Of a stretch of DNA of 25,123 nt, positions 22,287 through 25,123 are shown in pieces. The stretch is from NCBI GenBank assembly GCA_964505295.1, contig CAZDHR010000049.1, positions 1-25,123 of the forward strand, written 5' to 3'. Below the pieces are notes generated by a model. It searched no databases. It had not been told where the DNA came from and saw nothing but the letters and a program-made list of their open reading frames with translations. Within the stretch, counting starts at the first letter, position 1; each line of letters opens with the position of its first letter. Source of the stretch: DATKZH01 sp964505295 (GTDB taxonomy: Bacteria; Planctomycetota; Planctomycetia; Pirellulales; Thermoguttaceae). The translations under genes and the position numbers were made by a program.

Positions 22287-24800
22287 ATGCATCGTTACCT
22301 CGCGTACGCGACCGTTGGGCTCGTCGTGCTCGTGGCACGGGGAGCGTGGGCGCCCGCCTGCGTGGCCGCCGCTCCCGTCGCCCCGGCCGAGCAGGCAGAG
22401 TGGGCACGCCGGCTTCTTCCCTTGCCGAAAGAGGTCACCATCGACAAGCAGGTCCAACTGCCGGCCGCCGAGGTGAAGCTGACCCTTGCGAAGGGCTCGG
22501 GCGACGTCGTCCAGACCGCGGCGGACGAGATCCGATCGTTACTCGCGGAGAACGCGGGCGAAGCCGCCGGCGACTCCCGGTTCGAGATCCTCCTGGGCGT
22601 CTGCGACTCCGGCGGCCGGCTCGACGGCGTGGCCGTGCCCGACGCGGCGCGACTGGCCGACTTGCCCAACGCGGACCAGGCCTACGTGATCCGTCCCCTG
22701 GGCGACGCCCGGCTGGTGCTCGCCGCCCTCGACGAGCGCGGGGTCTACTATGCCGCCCAGACGCTGCGCCAGCTCCTCGAAGGCGGATCCCGGGGCGGCC
22801 GGGTGGCGATCCCGCTGGCGACGGTCACCGACTGGCCCGACCTGGCCGAGCGCGGCGAGTGGGGCGGAAGCGCCAATCGCGACGTCGTCTGGATGGCCCA
22901 GCACAAGATGAACCTGGTCGAGTCGCACGTCACGCTCGCGATGACCGAGGACGGCCGCGGCCGTGCCGCAGCCGACCCGGAACTGGTCGACCTGAGCCGC
23001 CGCCACGCCCTGAAGTTCGTCCCCGTCATCACGCACCTGAACGGGCTGGGCCGCACGGGCATCTACCACACGTATCCCGAGCTGCGGGGCCAGGGCGACC
23101 GGGCCGTCCACCCCACGCACACGGACCTCGTCGCGCCCTGCTGCTCCCAGCCGAAGCTGACCGAGATCCTCGCCGACTGGATGATCTCGCTGGGCGACCA
23201 GGAGGGAGTGACCGACGTCTGCGCCTGGCTCAGCGAGTTGAGCAACCAGTACTGCGACTGCGAGCGGTGCCGCAAGGCCGGCGTGGGGCAATACGCGCTG
23301 GAGACCCGGTGCCTGGTCGCGGCGTATCGCCTGGCCCAGAAGAAGCATCCCGACTTGGGATTTCGGATTCTGCTCACCCAAGGCAGCTACGCCTCGAACG
23401 ACAAGGTGCTCGCGGAGATCCCGCCCGACGTGGGAGTCACCTACTACGACGGCGGCCGGACCTACGATTCGTCGCGGGAGCCGATGATCTACCCACTCCT
23501 CGAAGAGTACACCGCCCGGGGCGGTTGGCTGGGCTGTTATCCCCAGCTCACCGCCTCGTGGCGGATCGTCTGCCCCTGGAGCGGGCCGCAGTTCATCAGG
23601 GCCCGGATGAACGAGTTCGTCGACAAGAAACTGAATTGCTTGTGCGGATACGCGACGCCCGACAACCGGCTCTACGAGTTCAACGTCCTCGCCGCGGCCG
23701 AATGGTCGTGGAACGCCCGGGGACGCGACGAGCGGGAGTTCGCCGCCGCCTGGGCCACGCGACGCGGCATCGAGGACCCCGACGCCGCGGCCGACTGGGC
23801 CGTGACGCTCGGTCCCGTCGGCTGGGACGTGTACGGCTCCCGCGTCCCCTTCTCCAATTTTTTCGGCAGGGCTACGGCCATGGTGGCCGGACGCCGCAAG
23901 CCCACGCTGGGCGAGGGCATGTTCCGCTACTTCCCCACCGCCGAGCACATCGACGAGGACCTGGCCGCCTGCCAGAAGGCCCTGGCCATCGCCGAGCGGC
24001 TCGACAAGCCGCTCTTGGTAGCCGAGACGCGGGTGATCCAAGGGTACGTGCGGATGATCCGAGACATCTACACGATCGCGGAGCAAGCCTCCGCGTCGAA
24101 GCAACCCGCGTACGAGAAGCGCGTCGCGATCCAGAAGGCCCTGGGCAGCCTGGCCGTGGCCGGCATCGAGACCGCCGAGGCGCTGGAGACGTGGGAGCGG
24201 CTCTGCGGCGGAGAGGACGGCGTTCGGATCGGCGGCTCGCGACTGCTCGACACGATCGACGTCACCGAGCAGACCACGGCCGGCATCGCACGGTCGCTCG
24301 TGAGCCTGGGGATCCGCGATCCCATCGGGCCGTACCTCCGCGAGGAGATCGGCCAGTGGGTCACCGAGGACTTCGACGACGGCGCCCGCACCACCAAGAC
24401 GTTTGACGTGACGGGCTACCTCACCACGCCGGGCGTCTACGAGGTGGGATTCAAGTACACGAGCGGGTGGAACGGGCTGAGCATCTCCCGCGTTGCCTTG
24501 GTCTCGGCACCGGCCGACGCGCCCCAGCAACGGACCGACGTGAGCGTGGACGAGCACTCGGGCAGCGCGGCGGTCCGCAATCGGGCCAACGTCTACACGG
24601 TGACGCTCGAGCGCCGTGATCCCAACGCCCAATACTCCATCGTGGCCGACGTCCGCGGCACGCCAAGTCAGGGCCGGCCCCCGGAGCGCCAGGGCTGCAA
24701 CGGCTCCGTGTGGATCAAGGGCCGGATGCCCGACGACTGGCGGACCCGGATCGACGAGGCCACGCCCCTGACCGATGAAGAGCTCTCGGCCAAGCGGTGA
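22287..24800 (+). CDS. Large secreted GH20-like/DUF4838-like hexosaminidase-type protein
   Basis: This 837-residue product starts at ATG 22287 after AAAGGAGAG. The signal peptide covers residues 1-29. An N-terminal alpha/beta domain (about 45-165), with AADEIRSLLAEN and ARLVLAALDERGVYYAAQTL, matches the GH20b/hexosaminidase N-terminal domain. The barrel starts at VTDWPDLAERGEWGG (180-194). In its centre DVCAWLSELSNQYCDCERC (310-328) has Glu317 near the GH20 acid/base position, followed by a CxCxxC trio (Cys323, 325, 328) like DUF4838 proteins. Residues about 560-690 are helical. The last 150 residues are beta-rich (SVVADVRG-type strands), possibly carbohydrate binding. It is probably an exo-acting amino-sugar or related hydrolase outside the cytoplasm, but the GH20 Asp-Glu pair is not evident, so activity is unproven. 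Confidence 0.65.
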   Translation: MHRYLAYATVGLVVLVARGAWAPACVAAAPVAPAEQAEWARRLLPLPKEVTIDKQVQLPAAEVKLTLAKGSGDVVQTAADEIRSLLAENAGEAAGDSRFEILLGVCDSGGRLDGVAVPDAARLADLPNADQAYVIRPLGDARLVLAALDERGVYYAAQTLRQLLEGGSRGGRVAIPLATVTDWPDLAERGEWGGSANRDVVWMAQHKMNLVESHVTLAMTEDGRGRAAADPELVDLSRRHALKFVPVITHLNGLGRTGIYHTYPELRGQGDRAVHPTHTDLVAPCCSQPKLTEILADWMISLGDQEGVTDVCAWLSELSNQYCDCERCRKAGVGQYALETRCLVAAYRLAQKKHPDLGFRILLTQGSYASNDKVLAEIPPDVGVTYYDGGRTYDSSREPMIYPLLEEYTARGGWLGCYPQLTASWRIVCPWSGPQFIRARMNEFVDKKLNCLCGYATPDNRLYEFNVLAAAEWSWNARGRDEREFAAAWATRRGIEDPDAAADWAVTLGPVGWDVYGSRVPFSNFFGRATAMVAGRRKPTLGEGMFRYFPTAEHIDEDLAACQKALAIAERLDKPLLVAETRVIQGYVRMIRDIYTIAEQASASKQPAYEKRVAIQKALGSLAVAGIETAEALETWERLCGGEDGVRIGGSRLLDTIDVTEQTTAGIARSLVSLGIRDPIGPYLREEIGQWVTEDFDDGARTTKTFDVTGYLTTPGVYEVGFKYTSGWNGLSISRVALVSAPADAPQQRTDVSVDEHSGSAAVRNRANVYTVTLERRDPNAQYSIVADVRGTPSQGRPPERQGCNGSVWIKGRMPDDWRTRIDEATPLTDEELSAKR

Positions 24801-24820
24801 GCGCTTGCCGGCTTGGGGAT

Positions 24821-25123
24821 TCACTCAACCGGCGACAGGTGCAACAGCCGCGCCGGGGCGTCGCCGAGGTCGATGCGGAGGGTCGACTTACCGCTGGGCA
24901 CGCGCTCGGCCACGACCTGGCCGGTCAGCAGATCGCGCACCTGGGAGGGGGCGAGGGCGGAGAGGTGCACGTCGAGCGCCCCCTCGCTGCGGCGGAAGTA
25001 GTCGGCCACCAGCAGAAGCATCTCCCCCGCGTGGCGGATGCCGCTCACCCGGCCGGGCGCGCCGACCGACACCGCCTCGCCGGCCAGCTCGCCGTCGACG
25101 ATGATCGCTTCGACCGGGGCGAT
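24821..25123 (-). CDS. C-terminal fragment of a larger protein, cut by the window edge
   Basis: The minus-strand frame is open from the window end to TGA at 24821-24823, giving the last 100 residues. A GTG at 25072 is internal, because coding-like sequence (PVEAIIVDGELAGEAVSVGAP) continues upstream of it. The fragment contains ISGIRHAG-like strands and EMLLLVADYFRRSEGALDVH, a beta-rich pattern as in the C-terminal sandwich domains of extracellular hydrolases; I do not recognise the family. It is convergent with the GH20-like gene, with only 20 bp between stops. Confidence 0.55.
   Translation of the reverse strand: MAPVEAIIVDGELAGEAVSVGAPGRVSGIRHAGEMLLLVADYFRRSEGALDVHLSALAPSQVRDLLTGQVVAERVPSGKSTLRIDLGDAPARLLHLSPVE

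Noticed and set aside
22539..24824. 761-codon open frame on the minus strand
   Set aside because: It is antisense to the GH20-like gene, which has a signal peptide and domain motifs; the reverse product is Val/Gly/Arg-rich filler.

Overview
This is a GC-rich, gene-dense chromosomal window that most likely comes from a planctomycete of the Pirellulales/Planctomycetales type. The evidence is the combination of genes: a hydrazine-synthase-alpha-related multihaem protein, a secreted DUF1570-like HExxH protease, a Cys-type sulfatase, several secreted TIM-barrel glycosidase-like proteins, a PadR-like regulator, an Rhs relic, and palindromic intergenic repeats of kinds I recall from such genomes. 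No rRNA, tRNA, CRISPR array or intact transposase was seen.

Left part (1-5578). The window opens inside an HzsA-related c-type cytochrome protein. A DUF3800 protein of visibly lower GC follows, then a 0.44 kb spacer and a UDP-glucuronate decarboxylase. A gene-poor kilobase (3272-4315) holds palindromic repeats and a decayed Rhs fragment. A short PadR-like regulator comes next. After it lies a two-gene cassette with two promoter-like sequences in front: a three-helix membrane protein whose reading frame is interrupted by an apparent 1-base frameshift, and a 34-residue proline-rich peptide with a perfect Shine-Dalgarno sequence overlapping the end of the membrane gene. This cassette is the best candidate here for something undescribed.

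Middle part (5579-12564). This section holds a minus-strand exported protein with an STN-like C-terminus and a plus-strand TIM-barrel sugar-phosphate isomerase/epimerase. It continues with a secreted zincin-like protease, a minus-strand protein with four S1 domains behind a 240-residue acidic/proline-rich N-terminus, and a small double zinc-ribbon protein with a C-terminal membrane anchor. These look like independent single-gene units.

Right part (12761-25123). This section is dominated by exported enzymes likely to act on polysaccharides: a sulfatase, a GH16-family hydrolase, and three large secreted TIM-barrel proteins (GHL10-like, GH29/GH42-like, GH20/DUF4838-like). The C-terminal end of a further protein lies on the minus strand at the window edge. 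An M20 metallopeptidase and a nucleoside-2-deoxyribosyltransferase-like protein, divergently transcribed, sit in the middle. Together the secreted proteins suggest desulfation and stepwise hydrolysis of complex, possibly sulfated, glycans. Each gene has its own ribosome-binding site and long leader, so this is a neighbourhood and not a tight operon.

All family assignments come from reading motifs by eye; no database search was run.
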